A DNA stretch of 9,065 nucleotides from Deltaproteobacteria bacterium. Lineage in GTDB: Bacteria; Desulfobacterota; Desulfarculia; Desulfarculales; Desulfarculaceae. Positions within the stretch are counted from its first letter, which is position 1. Each line of letters opens with the position of its first letter. The notes beneath the pieces are model-generated. The model worked only from the letters and a program-made list of their open reading frames with translations. It ran no database searches and had not been told where the DNA came from. A program made the translations under genes and the position numbers. Below are positions 1-5,703 of this stretch, piece after piece. Location: assembly GCA_021815655.1 (NCBI GenBank), contig JAKAGJ010000049.1, positions 1 to 9,065 of the forward strand, written 5' to 3'.

Positions 1-178
1 CCTGGGCACCCAGGAGCTGGTCTCCCTGGAGGAGCAGGAAAAGGCCTACATCGCCCGGGTATTGGAGGCCACTGGCGGCAACCGGGTGATGGCCGCGCGC
101 ATCCTGGGGCTGCCCCGCACCACTTTATGGCGTAAAATAAAGAGGTTTGGCCTGGAGACCCCCGGACAGGACTACTAA
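1..178 (+). CDS. Sigma-54-dependent activator, C-terminal Fis-type HTH (partial)
   Basis: Only the last 58 residues are in the window, read from base 2 to the TAA at 176-178. They form the Fis-type helix-turn-helix that ends bacterial enhancer-binding proteins: an acidic helix (LEEQEKAYIARVLEATGGN), a first helix with AARILGL, a turn, and the recognition helix PRTTLWRKIKRFGL. This order closely matches the C-terminus of NtrC-type response regulators, which bind dyad sites upstream of -24/-12 promoters and drive sigma-54 polymerase with an AAA+ ATPase. The AAA+ and any receiver domain lie off the left edge, so an NtrC-type receiver is inferred, not seen. The stop codon directly abuts the first of two palindromes (179-193) that precede a sigma-54 promoter. 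This gene is therefore the obvious candidate regulator of the downstream operon. Confidence 0.9.
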   Translation, partial: LGTQELVSLEEQEKAYIARVLEATGGNRVMAARILGLPRTTLWRKIKRFGLETPGQDY

Positions 179-193
179 GTTTCACATTGAAAC
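179..193. promoter_or_regulatory. Palindromic upstream activator site 1
   Basis: This is a perfect dyad, GTTTCA-N3-TGAAAC. With its flanks (177-195) it matches the second site at 276-294 in 18 of 19 bases. Its centre lies about 188 bases upstream of the predicted sigma-54 start, within the usual range for enhancer-type sites. The adjacent gene encodes a Fis-HTH activator, the likely binder (inference). Confidence 0.7.
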
Positions 194-227
194 CTCAGTC
201 CGCCAGCGGATTGCCCCCACTTTCACA

Positions 228-240
228 AATCAAATACCTG
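228..240 (+). promoter_or_regulatory. Possible IHF site
   Basis: The sequence AATCAA-ATAC-CTG matches the IHF consensus WATCAA-N4-TTR with one mismatch, in an AT-rich stretch between the two palindromes. IHF commonly bends DNA between enhancer sites and sigma-54 promoters. One short degenerate match is weak evidence. Confidence 0.25.
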
Positions 241-277
241 CAAATACACGCCATTTTATAACCCAGCCCGAAAACAA

Positions 278-292
278 GTTTCATATTGAAAC
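278..292. promoter_or_regulatory. Palindromic upstream activator site 2
   Basis: This is a second perfect dyad, GTTTCA-N3-TGAAAC. It differs from site 1 only in the spacer (TAT against CAT) and shares the AA and CT flanks. Its centre is about 89 bases upstream of the predicted sigma-54 start, and it sits exactly 99 bases from site 1. No third full copy occurs in the window. A partial left half (TTTCACA) lies at 221-227. Confidence 0.7.
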
Positions 293-347
293 CTGGCCGC
301 GGCGGGCCTTTTCAGACAACACCTTTATATTATTGACTTTATAATCA

Positions 348-363
348 TGGCCCCGCCCTTGCT
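348..363 (+). promoter_or_regulatory. Sigma-54 (-24/-12) promoter of the usp operon
   Basis: The sequence TGGCCC-N5-TTGCT matches the TGGCAC-N5-TTGCW consensus with one mismatch in the -24 box. The invariant GG (349-350) and GC (361-362) have the required spacing. Transcription would start near 374, leaving a very short leader that contains the GGGAG ribosome site at 376-380. The two upstream palindromes and the neighbouring activator gene support the call. A TATAAT at 340-345 lies just upstream but has no properly placed -35 box. Confidence 0.75.
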
Positions 364-386
364 TAGATGAGGCGCGGGAGATGACC

Positions 387-878
387 ATGAACAAGATTCT
401 CGTGCCTCTGGAAAATCAGGCGGAACTGGCCCGCAACGCGGCCCTGTTTGCCATCAACTTTGCCCAACGCACCGGAGCTGAGGTGCTGTTCCTATGTATT
501 GGCGAGGAATCCCCGGCCGCGGCCGGCCGCGCCGCGCCGCCCGATCCCCCCGGCCCCCAGCATTCCCCGGAACTGGAAGAACTGATCCGCCAAAGCCTGC
601 AAAAGGGCCTGCGGGTGGGCACCTACGTCACCCAGGGCGACTACGTGCGGCGGGTGAGCGAGTTCGCCCGCGAGCAGGGCATCTCCCGCATCGTGGTGGC
701 CCTGCCGGCGCCGGACAATGGGGATTTCGAACGTCTCAACGGGCAGGTGGCCGCCCTGCGCCGCAGTCTGAGCTGCCCCCTGGTGGTGGTGCGCCCCCGC
801 CAGGAGGCACTTCGCCCGGGGACCGGCGAGGCCGCCGGACCGGGCCTGTCCTTGAGGCCACGGCCGGCCGGCGCCTGA
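387..878 (+). CDS. Universal stress protein (Usp)-like protein
   Basis: This 163-residue protein has the Usp alpha/beta pattern: a first strand MNKILVPLE, an amphipathic helix (ARNAALFAINFAQRTGA), strand EVLFLCIG, and later strands RIVVALP and a closing CPLVVVRP. Family members are small cytoplasmic proteins that bind ATP or act in stress signalling. The usual G-x2-G-x9-G(S/T) nucleotide motif before the last strand is not visible (the segment is APDNGDFERLNGQVAALRRS), so this copy may not bind ATP. A Pro/Ala-rich loop (about residues 43-60) and a Pro/Gly-rich tail are unusual. I chose ATG 387 over ATG 381 because GGGAG at 376-380 is spaced correctly only for 387. It is the first gene after the sigma-54 promoter and probably leads the operon. 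The Usp assignment rests on fold pattern and length. Confidence 0.75.
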   Translation: MNKILVPLENQAELARNAALFAINFAQRTGAEVLFLCIGEESPAAAGRAAPPDPPGPQHSPELEELIRQSLQKGLRVGTYVTQGDYVRRVSEFAREQGISRIVVALPAPDNGDFERLNGQVAALRRSLSCPLVVVRPRQEALRPGTGEAAGPGLSLRPRPAGA

Positions 879-942
879 GGAGGATGACGCCAGGAGGGGC
901 CTGGCCTGACCCAACCCCAGATCAGTAACAGGGAGAGACAGC

Positions 943-2469
943 ATGCCCATTGTGATCATATCCAGCCCCGACGAGGAAACTCGCCGCTTGCTGGCCCAGA
1001 ACCTGGCCCGCAAGATGGCCTGCCCCAGCGTGAGCCGGGAGGAGGTGGTGGAGCAGGCTACCGAGGCCGGCATCCCGGTGGCCAAGATGGAAATGGCCGT
1101 GCTCAAGCGCAGCACCCCTCGCGAGCGCCTGGCCCGGCACAAGGCCCGCCTCATGGCCTTCATCACCGCCAGCGTGTGCCAGCGGGCCAGCCAGGGCGAC
1201 ATGGTCTACCACGGCCGCGCCTGCCACATGCTGCTCAAGCGCGTGGGGCACGTGATTAGGGTGCAAGTGGTGCCCGACCCCGAGGTGCGCCTGCAGCGGG
1301 TGATACGCGACATGAAGGTGACCCGCGAAAAGGCCGAGGGCTACATCAAGGCCCTGGACTCAGATATCGCCGCCTGGGTCAGCTTCGCCCACGGCGTGGA
1401 GGCCAGCAATAGCAGCCACTACGACCTGACCATCAACCTGGAGCACATGAGCCTGGAGAGCGCCAGCGCCGTCATCTACCAGATGGCCCTGATGCCCGAA
1501 TTCCAGCGCACCATCGCCTCGGACCGGGCCATGAACGATCTGTGGCTGGCCGCCCAGGCCCGCGACCTCTTGGGGCGCGACGAGCGCACCGGCGCCGCCG
1601 ACCTGAACGTCACCGCCACCGAGGGGCGGGTCACCGTGACCTACATGCCCAGCCAGGGCAAGTTCGCCGAGGCCATCCCGGTGGTGCTGGCCAGCCTTTC
1701 CGGGGCCAGGGAAATCGTCTCCACCATGGCCAGCAGCAACATCCTGTGGGTGGCCGAGGCCTTCGACCCCCGCAGCCAGACCTTCACGGAAATATTGGAC
1801 GTGGCCCAGCGCTGGGGCGCCGGCGTGGAGATGCTGCGCCTGTTGCCCCCGGCCGCGGACCCCGCCCAGTGTCCGCCCGCCCAGGCCAGCCTGCCCGAGG
1901 AGGGGGCGCCCATCCCCAAGAGCCAGGACCAGACCTGCGGCATCGAGGACGACTCCGAGGCGCCGGCGGCCAGCCTGGACACCGACCTGGCCGGGGCCCG
2001 CGAGGAGCTTATCCATCGCGGCCGCTTCGGCGGCAGCCAGGTGGCCCGGGGCCTGGGACCGGAGGTGGTGCAGGCCTTGAACCCCAACCAGGAATACGCC
2101 CTGGTGGTCATCGGCGACCTGTTCCAGAGCAAGGAGCCCTCGGTGCGCACCCGGCTCACCCGCGAGATGGCCGGCTACCTCTCCGAACGCATCAAGCCCC
2201 CGGTCATCACCGGCGACACCCTGCAGGACAAGTTCCTCTTCGGCAAGCGTCAAATGGGGCGCCTGGGGTTGCTCTTGGCCAGCGTGGTGGTGATTTACGT
2301 GCTGACCATGACCAACCAGGAGCCCCTTCTCCGGTTCTTCGGCGGGCACGACGGCGGCACCTTCATGAGGGTGCTGGCGGTGTTGGTGCTGGCCATGGTG
2401 GTGCCGGCGGTGGCCTATCTCTATGGCGGGGCCACCGGCCTCATCCTCAAGTGGCTCAAGTTCGAATAG
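943..2469 (+). CDS. Membrane-anchored cytidylate-kinase-like/BON protein with degenerate P-loop
   Basis: This is a 508-residue multidomain protein. Residues 1-190 follow the cytidylate-kinase-like family of Desulfobacterota: GDMVYHGRACHML (85-97), a strand VIRVQVVPDPEVRLQRVI, the EKAEGYIKALDSD segment (129-141) and HYDLTINLEHM (159-169). The N-terminal strand is present (PIVII), but SSPDEETRR replaces the glycine-rich P-loop, so phosphoryl transfer is doubtful. Residues 200-275 look like a BON domain (LNVTATEGRVTVTY, then a helix and SGAREIVSTM). An acidic Pro/Ala linker (301-350) leads to an alpha/beta segment (EYALVVIGD, then PPVITGD) faintly reminiscent of Usp. Two transmembrane helices follow at about 440-456 and 475-495. 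The start ATG has GGGAGA at 931-936. It lies 64 bases after the Usp gene and 54 before the permease gene, with no terminator seen between. The exact role is unknown; a membrane-tethered sensor or scaffold is inference. Confidence 0.72.
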   Translation: MPIVIISSPDEETRRLLAQNLARKMACPSVSREEVVEQATEAGIPVAKMEMAVLKRSTPRERLARHKARLMAFITASVCQRASQGDMVYHGRACHMLLKRVGHVIRVQVVPDPEVRLQRVIRDMKVTREKAEGYIKALDSDIAAWVSFAHGVEASNSSHYDLTINLEHMSLESASAVIYQMALMPEFQRTIASDRAMNDLWLAAQARDLLGRDERTGAADLNVTATEGRVTVTYMPSQGKFAEAIPVVLASLSGAREIVSTMASSNILWVAEAFDPRSQTFTEILDVAQRWGAGVEMLRLLPPAADPAQCPPAQASLPEEGAPIPKSQDQTCGIEDDSEAPAASLDTDLAGAREELIHRGRFGGSQVARGLGPEVVQALNPNQEYALVVIGDLFQSKEPSVRTRLTREMAGYLSERIKPPVITGDTLQDKFLFGKRQMGRLGLLLASVVVIYVLTMTNQEPLLRFFGGHDGGTFMRVLAVLVLAMVVPAVAYLYGGATGLILKWLKFE

Positions 2470-2523
2470 GCCCCAAGCAGGAGTAAACCCAACCCCCCCG
2501 GGATCAGATAAAGGAGAGGTTCC

Positions 2524-3618
2524 ATGGAATCCATGCTGGGAGATATATTCATTCACGTGGACTTGGCCACCACCCTGCAAGTGGTGCTGATCGGATTCAT
2601 CGGCGGCATCCTGAGCGGCTTCATCGGCAGCGGCGGGGCCTTCTTCATGACCCCGGGCATGATGAACCTGGGCGTGCAGGGCGTGGTGGCCGTGGCCAGC
2701 AACATCGCGCATAAGTTCGGCAAGGCCATGGTGGGCTCCCACAGTCACGGCAAGATGGGCAACGTGGACAAGAAGCTGGCCATGTTCCTTCTGGGCACCG
2801 CCGCCGTGGGCATCCGCCTGGCGGTGTGGATCAACAGCCTGCTTTTCAGCGAGGGCGAGGGCGCCAGCAAGGGCGCCGGCTCCAACCTGTACATCAGCCT
2901 GGTTTTCGTGGGCATCCTCACGGCGGTGGCCATCTCCATGATAAAGGACGTGATGGGCTCCTCCGGCGAGGGCGAGGGCGCCGGCCCCTCGCGCAAGATC
3001 GCCGACTTCATGGGGCGCATCTACCTACCGCCCTTCATCTATTTCAAGGTGGCCGACGTGCGCGTCTCCCTGTGGGTGCTCCTGGTGGTGGGTCTGGCCA
3101 CCGGCTATCTGGCCGGCACCATCGGCGTGGGCGGCTTCATCGGCGTGCCGGCCATGATCTACGTCTTCGGCATCCCCACGGCCGTGGCCGCCGGCACCGA
3201 GCTGTACCTGGCCATGTGGATGGGCGCCTTCGGGGCCTTGAACTACGCCTGGGCCGGCTTCGTGGACATCAGGCTCACCCTGCTGTTGTACTTGGGCTCG
3301 CTCATCGGCGTGCATCTGGGCACCTACGGCGTCAAGGTGGTAAACGAAAGATACATCCGCATGGTCACCGGCCTCATCATCCTGCTGTGCGTCTTCAGCC
3401 GGGCCATCGCCATCCCCATGTACCTGCGCCAGCTGGGTCTGGCCGACCTCAACCCCGCCTGGGACGCCTACTTCCAGGGCGGCAGCAAGATCCTGCTTTT
3501 TGCCAGCGGCATCGCCGGTTCCGTCCTCATCCTGTACCAGGTGGGGCGCGCCTACCGCCAGCGCCGGCGCATCAAGAGCACCATGGCCGTGGGCCGCGTG
3601 CCGGCCCAGGTCTCCTGA
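2524..3618 (+). CDS. TauE/SafE-family (TSUP) membrane permease
   Basis: This 364-residue, very hydrophobic protein has the two-half architecture of the TSUP family. The signature GFIGSGGAFFMTPGMM (32-47) is repeated in the second half as GTIGVGGFIGVPAMI (198-212). Hydrophobic segments lie at about 16-36, 84-105, 122-140, 182-212, 219-240, 250-270, 278-296 and 321-340. A Gly/Glu-rich polar loop (about 141-180) separates the halves, and the tail is basic (YRQRRRIKS). Family members move sulfite, sulfoacetate, taurine-derived or other small organic anions across the inner membrane, but the substrate cannot be read from sequence. AAGGAG at 2511-2516 precedes the ATG by seven bases. It ends 13 bases before a receiver gene, so co-transcription is very likely. 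Linkage to regulators suggests a signal-linked or regulated transporter. Confidence 0.88.
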   Translation: MESMLGDIFIHVDLATTLQVVLIGFIGGILSGFIGSGGAFFMTPGMMNLGVQGVVAVASNIAHKFGKAMVGSHSHGKMGNVDKKLAMFLLGTAAVGIRLAVWINSLLFSEGEGASKGAGSNLYISLVFVGILTAVAISMIKDVMGSSGEGEGAGPSRKIADFMGRIYLPPFIYFKVADVRVSLWVLLVVGLATGYLAGTIGVGGFIGVPAMIYVFGIPTAVAAGTELYLAMWMGAFGALNYAWAGFVDIRLTLLLYLGSLIGVHLGTYGVKVVNERYIRMVTGLIILLCVFSRAIAIPMYLRQLGLADLNPAWDAYFQGGSKILLFASGIAGSVLILYQVGRAYRQRRRIKSTMAVGRVPAQVS

Positions 3619-3631
3619 AGGGAGGTGCGGC

Positions 3632-4021
3632 ATGACTGAGCAACTAAAGGTCCTGATCCTGGACGACGAGCCCACGGTGGGCAAGCGCCTGGGGCCGGCG
3701 CTTTGCAAGATGGGCTGCCAGACCGAAACCTTCGTTGACCCCACCGAGGCCCTACAGCGCCTGGAACAGACCGAGTTCGACGTGGTGGTCACCGACATAC
3801 GCATGGAAAAGCTGGACGGCATTCAGGTGCTGGAGAGGGTGCTGGCCAAGTCGCCGCGCACCAAGGTGGTGGTCATCAGCGGCTACGCCACCCTGGAGGT
3901 GGCCCGCCAGGCCCTGGCCAAGGGGGCCTTCGACCTCCTGGCCAAGCCCTTCAAGCCGGCGGACCTGCGCGAGGTGATCGTTCGCGCCGCTCAAAGCCTG
4001 GGCCTGGCCCTGACCGCCTAG
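3632..4021 (+). CDS. Single-domain response regulator (receiver only), copy 1
   Basis: This 129-residue protein is a stand-alone CheY-like receiver with no output domain. The acidic pocket is D11-D12 (LILDDEP), the phosphoacceptor is D55 (VVVTDIRM), the switch residue is S83 (VVVISGY) and the conserved lysine is K105 (LLAKPFKP). All residues for phosphorylation are present, so it should be active. I set the start at ATG 3632, behind GGAGG at 3621-3625. The open frame extends upstream into the permease gene, but that part has no receiver content. It shares about 65% identity by hand count with the second receiver at 4959-5363, including GKRL, DGIQVLE and KSPRTKV. It probably takes phosphate from a kinase such as the one at 5742-7310 and acts by protein contact, perhaps with the adjacent kinase-like protein (inference). 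Confidence 0.93.
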   Translation: MTEQLKVLILDDEPTVGKRLGPALCKMGCQTETFVDPTEALQRLEQTEFDVVVTDIRMEKLDGIQVLERVLAKSPRTKVVVISGYATLEVARQALAKGAFDLLAKPFKPADLREVIVRAAQSLGLALTA

Positions 4022-4044
4022 GCCTCAAGGAAAGGAATAGACCA

Positions 4045-4869
4045 ATGCCGGTCGTCGCCATTTGCGCCGCCAGCCACCTGCCGGGCCAGGACCTGGCCCC
4101 CACCCTGGCCAGCCAGTTGGGCTACGCCCAGGTGGGCGCCGAGATGCTGCCCCAGATCGCCAGTCGCCTGCAGGTGGAGGAAAGCAAGTTGCAGGCCGCC
4201 CTGGGCGCGCCCAAGGCCTGGCAACGGATCAACCCCAAGCTGCGCGCCCGCATGCTGGCCCACATCAAGGCCGTCCTCCTGGAGCGCCTGGAGTCCGACC
4301 GGGTGGTCAGCTCGGGCCTGGCCGCCCATCTTTTCGTGCAGGGGGTCTCTCACCTGTGCAAGGTGCGCCTCATCGCCGACGCCGCGGACCGGGCCGCCGT
4401 GCTGGCCCAGGAGCAGGGACTAAAGCAGGAGCAGGCCCTGGCCCGTCTGGAGGCCCTGGACGCCGACCGCCGCCAGTGGTCCCTGGCCGCCTTCGGCGAG
4501 GACGAATCAGCGGCCGCGCTCTACGACCTGGTGATAAACTTGAGTCGGGTGGAGCCTGGCCAGGCCGTGAAGATCATCGCCGGCACCGTGGGCTCGCGCA
4601 AGTTCCAGCCCATGACCTTCTCCCTGGACCGCCTGCGGGACCAGGCCTTGGCCAGCCGGGTGCGCGCCGAGCTGGTGGCCCTGGACCCCGAGGTGCGGGT
4701 CAACGCCGGTCAGGGGCGGGTGTGGGTGCAGACCATCGCGGTCAAGCGCCAGCAGGAAAAGCGCGTGCAAGCCCTCAAGGTCTTGGCCCAGGGCGTGGCC
4801 GGCGTGGCCGACCTGGAGGTGCAAGTGCTGCCTGATTTGATCGGCCAGGCCGCCGACACCATGCGCTAG
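4045..4869 (+). CDS. Cytidylate-kinase-like/BON protein, soluble paralogue, degenerate P-loop
   Basis: This 274-residue protein is built like the first 300 residues of the protein at 943-2469 and lacks that protein's membrane anchor. Kinase-like landmarks are SSGLAAHLFVQGVSHLCKVRLIAD (89-112), a helical EQALARLEALDADRRQW segment (129-145) and LYDLVINLSRVEPGQAVKII (159-178). The N-terminal strand VVAIC is followed by AASHLPGQDLAP where a glycine-rich nucleotide loop would be expected; no G-x4-GK is present. Residues 200-262 form a BON-like domain (VRVNAGQGRVWVQTI, then GVAGVADLEVQVL). AAAGGA at 4031-4036 precedes the ATG, 23 bases after the first receiver gene. Family membership rests on pattern recognition. 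Loss of the nucleotide loop suggests a non-catalytic binding or signalling role, possibly partnering a receiver protein. Confidence 0.72.
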   Translation: MPVVAICAASHLPGQDLAPTLASQLGYAQVGAEMLPQIASRLQVEESKLQAALGAPKAWQRINPKLRARMLAHIKAVLLERLESDRVVSSGLAAHLFVQGVSHLCKVRLIADAADRAAVLAQEQGLKQEQALARLEALDADRRQWSLAAFGEDESAAALYDLVINLSRVEPGQAVKIIAGTVGSRKFQPMTFSLDRLRDQALASRVRAELVALDPEVRVNAGQGRVWVQTIAVKRQQEKRVQALKVLAQGVAGVADLEVQVLPDLIGQAADTMR

Positions 4870-4885
4870 CCGGCCCGGGGGCCGG
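4870..4885 (+). other. GC-rich hairpin after kinase-like gene
   Basis: A seven-base perfect stem (CCGGCCC with GGGCCGG, two-base loop) begins immediately after the TAG stop of the gene ending at 4869. There is no T-tract behind it, so it is not a classical terminator. It could stabilise or partially attenuate the transcript before the second receiver gene. Confidence 0.4.
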
Positions 4886-4926
4886 ATGAGCGCGCACCGG
4901 GTAAAATATTTCCCGAACCCAGGCCG

Positions 4927-4944
4927 GCCCCGCGCCAGCGGGGC
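4927..4944 (+). other. Hairpin just upstream of the receiver 2 ribosome site
   Basis: GCCCCGC (4927-4933) pairs perfectly with GCGGGGC (4938-4944) around a GCCA loop. It ends three bases before the purine-rich ribosome site GGGGAGGA (4947-4954 region) of the gene starting at 4959. In the mRNA this stem would sit at the edge of the ribosome footprint and could tune translation of the second receiver. Confidence 0.4.
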
Positions 4945-4958
4945 GGGGGAGGATAGCC

Positions 4959-5363
4959 ATGACACAGGTTTTGCAAATATTGGTGCTGGACGACGAGCCC
5001 ATCGTGGGCAAGCGCCTCAAGCCGGCGCTGGAGAAGTCGGGCTGCCTGGTGGAGACCTTCCAGGACCCCCGCCAGGCCCTGGCGCGCATCGAGGAAAAGG
5101 AATTCGACATCGTGGTCACCGACATCAAGATGGATGACATCGACGGCATCCAGGTGTTGGAGCAGGTGGCCAAAAAGAGCCCGCGCACCAAGGTGATCAT
5201 CATCACCGGCTATGCCATGATGTCCCTGGCCCGCGAGGCCATGGACAAGGGGGCCTTCGACTTCATCGCCAAGCCCTTCAAGCCCGACGACCTGCGGGCG
5301 GTGATCGCCAAGGCCGCCCAGGCCCTGGGCAGCTCCGTGGACCTGATGGCCACCTCGGCCTAG
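4959..5363 (+). CDS. Single-domain response regulator (receiver only), copy 2
   Basis: This 134-residue CheY-like receiver has no output domain. D11-D12 (LVLDDEP), phosphoacceptor D55 (VVTDIKM), switch T83 (IIITGY) and K105 (FIAKPFKP) are all in place. It is a close paralogue of the receiver at 3632-4021: 81 of the first 125 positions are identical by hand alignment without gaps. The main differences are S83 to T83, the residues flanking helix alpha-4 (ATLEVARQ against AMMSLARE) and a longer tail (SSVDLMATSA). Those surfaces usually set partner choice, so the two may answer different partners. The ATG has a strong purine-rich ribosome site. Two GC-rich hairpins fill the 89-base gap before it, the longest gap between genes in this operon. 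Its stop sits inside the palindrome GGCCTAGGCC (5357-5366). Confidence 0.93.
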   Translation: MTQVLQILVLDDEPIVGKRLKPALEKSGCLVETFQDPRQALARIEEKEFDIVVTDIKMDDIDGIQVLEQVAKKSPRTKVIIITGYAMMSLAREAMDKGAFDFIAKPFKPDDLRAVIAKAAQALGSSVDLMATSA

Positions 5364-5376
5364 GCCCGGCCGGGCC
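5363..5376. repeat. Perfect GC palindrome at the end of the operon
   Basis: GGCCCGGCCGGGCC is a perfect 14-base palindrome starting at the last base of the receiver 2 stop codon and running into the first tandem-repeat copy. Together with the CCGGGG/CCCCGG element that follows, it could fold as stacked GC hairpins at the transcript end. No T-tract is present, so termination is uncertain. Confidence 0.4.
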
Positions 5377-5703
5377 GGGGTGCCCCCCGGTGGGCTTTAC
5401 GGGTCGGGTGAGCGTGTGGCCCTGGCGAGCGCAGCGGCTCCCGTCCAGCGATGATAGGCTTCGACAACCGTCAGGCCGGGGTGCCCCGGTGGGCTTTACG
5501 GGTCGGGTGAGCGTGTGGCCCTGGCGAGCGCAGCGGCTCCCGTCCAGCGATGATAGGCTTCGACGACCGTCAGGCCGGGGTGCCCCGGTGGGCTTTACGG
5601 GTCGGGTGAGCGTGTAGCCCTGGCGAGCCGCAGCGGCTCCCGTGGAGACGGCGCGGCAATAACCCACAAGGCCGGGGTGCCCCGGCGGTCACTACGGGTC
5701 GAC
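5373..5703. repeat. 99-base tandem repeat array (three copies and a fragment)
   Basis: This 378-base gap between receiver 2 and the histidine kinase holds a tandem array. Copies begin at 5373 (101 bases, two extra C), 5474 (99), 5573 (97, diverged in its last third) and 5670 (about 34 bases, diverged). Each begins GGCCGGGGTGCCCC; the first three continue with GTGGGCTTTACGGGTCGGGT. Copies 1 and 2 are almost identical. Every copy contains the near-palindrome CCGGGG-TG-CCCCGG, and ACGGG near the start can pair with CCCGT about 40 bases on. Because 99 is a multiple of three, reading frames stay open through the array on both strands. I see no ribosome site or recognisable protein, so I treat it as non-coding. 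It lacks the short repeats and unique spacers of a CRISPR array. Confidence 0.9.

Noticed and set aside
295..312. Rho-independent terminator for the left-edge activator (GGCC-N6-GGCC followed by TTTT)
   Set aside because: The stem is only four base pairs with a short T run. It overlaps the end of the activator-site region, so support is too thin.
147..344. 65-codon open frame crossing the activator end and the intergenic region
   Set aside because: It starts within the activator coding sequence in another frame and runs through the palindromes and AT-rich promoter region. There is no ribosome site and no recognisable product.
333..345. Sigma-70 promoter from TTGACT (333-338) and a perfect TATAAT (340-345)
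   Set aside because: The two boxes are one base apart, far from the 16-18 base spacing, and no -35-like box lies at the correct distance from TATAAT.
492..1202. Minus-strand open frame spanning the Usp gene end and the first kinase-like gene start
   Set aside because: It overlaps two well-supported + strand genes and the intergenic gap, and its product has no recognisable pattern.
1360..2748. 462-codon open frame on the minus strand opposite the first kinase-like gene and the start of the permease gene
   Set aside because: It is a shadow of high-GC codon use on the + strand. Its product is a low-complexity run of His, Gly, Ala and Gln with no recognisable domain, while the + strand encodes clear families.
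3500..3631. Upstream-extended start for receiver 1
   Set aside because: The extension lies inside the permease gene in another frame and has no receiver homology. ATG 3632 has a strong GGAGG site and gives the standard receiver N-terminus.
5278..5667. Open frames on both strands through the 99-base repeats, giving 33-residue peptide repeats
   Set aside because: The unit is a multiple of three, so frames stay open automatically. I see no ribosome site, and diverged copies change length (101, 99, 97), which would break a conserved frame.
5373..5703. CRISPR array
   Set aside because: The repeats are about 99 bases long and directly adjoining, with no unique spacers of constant size and no cas genes.
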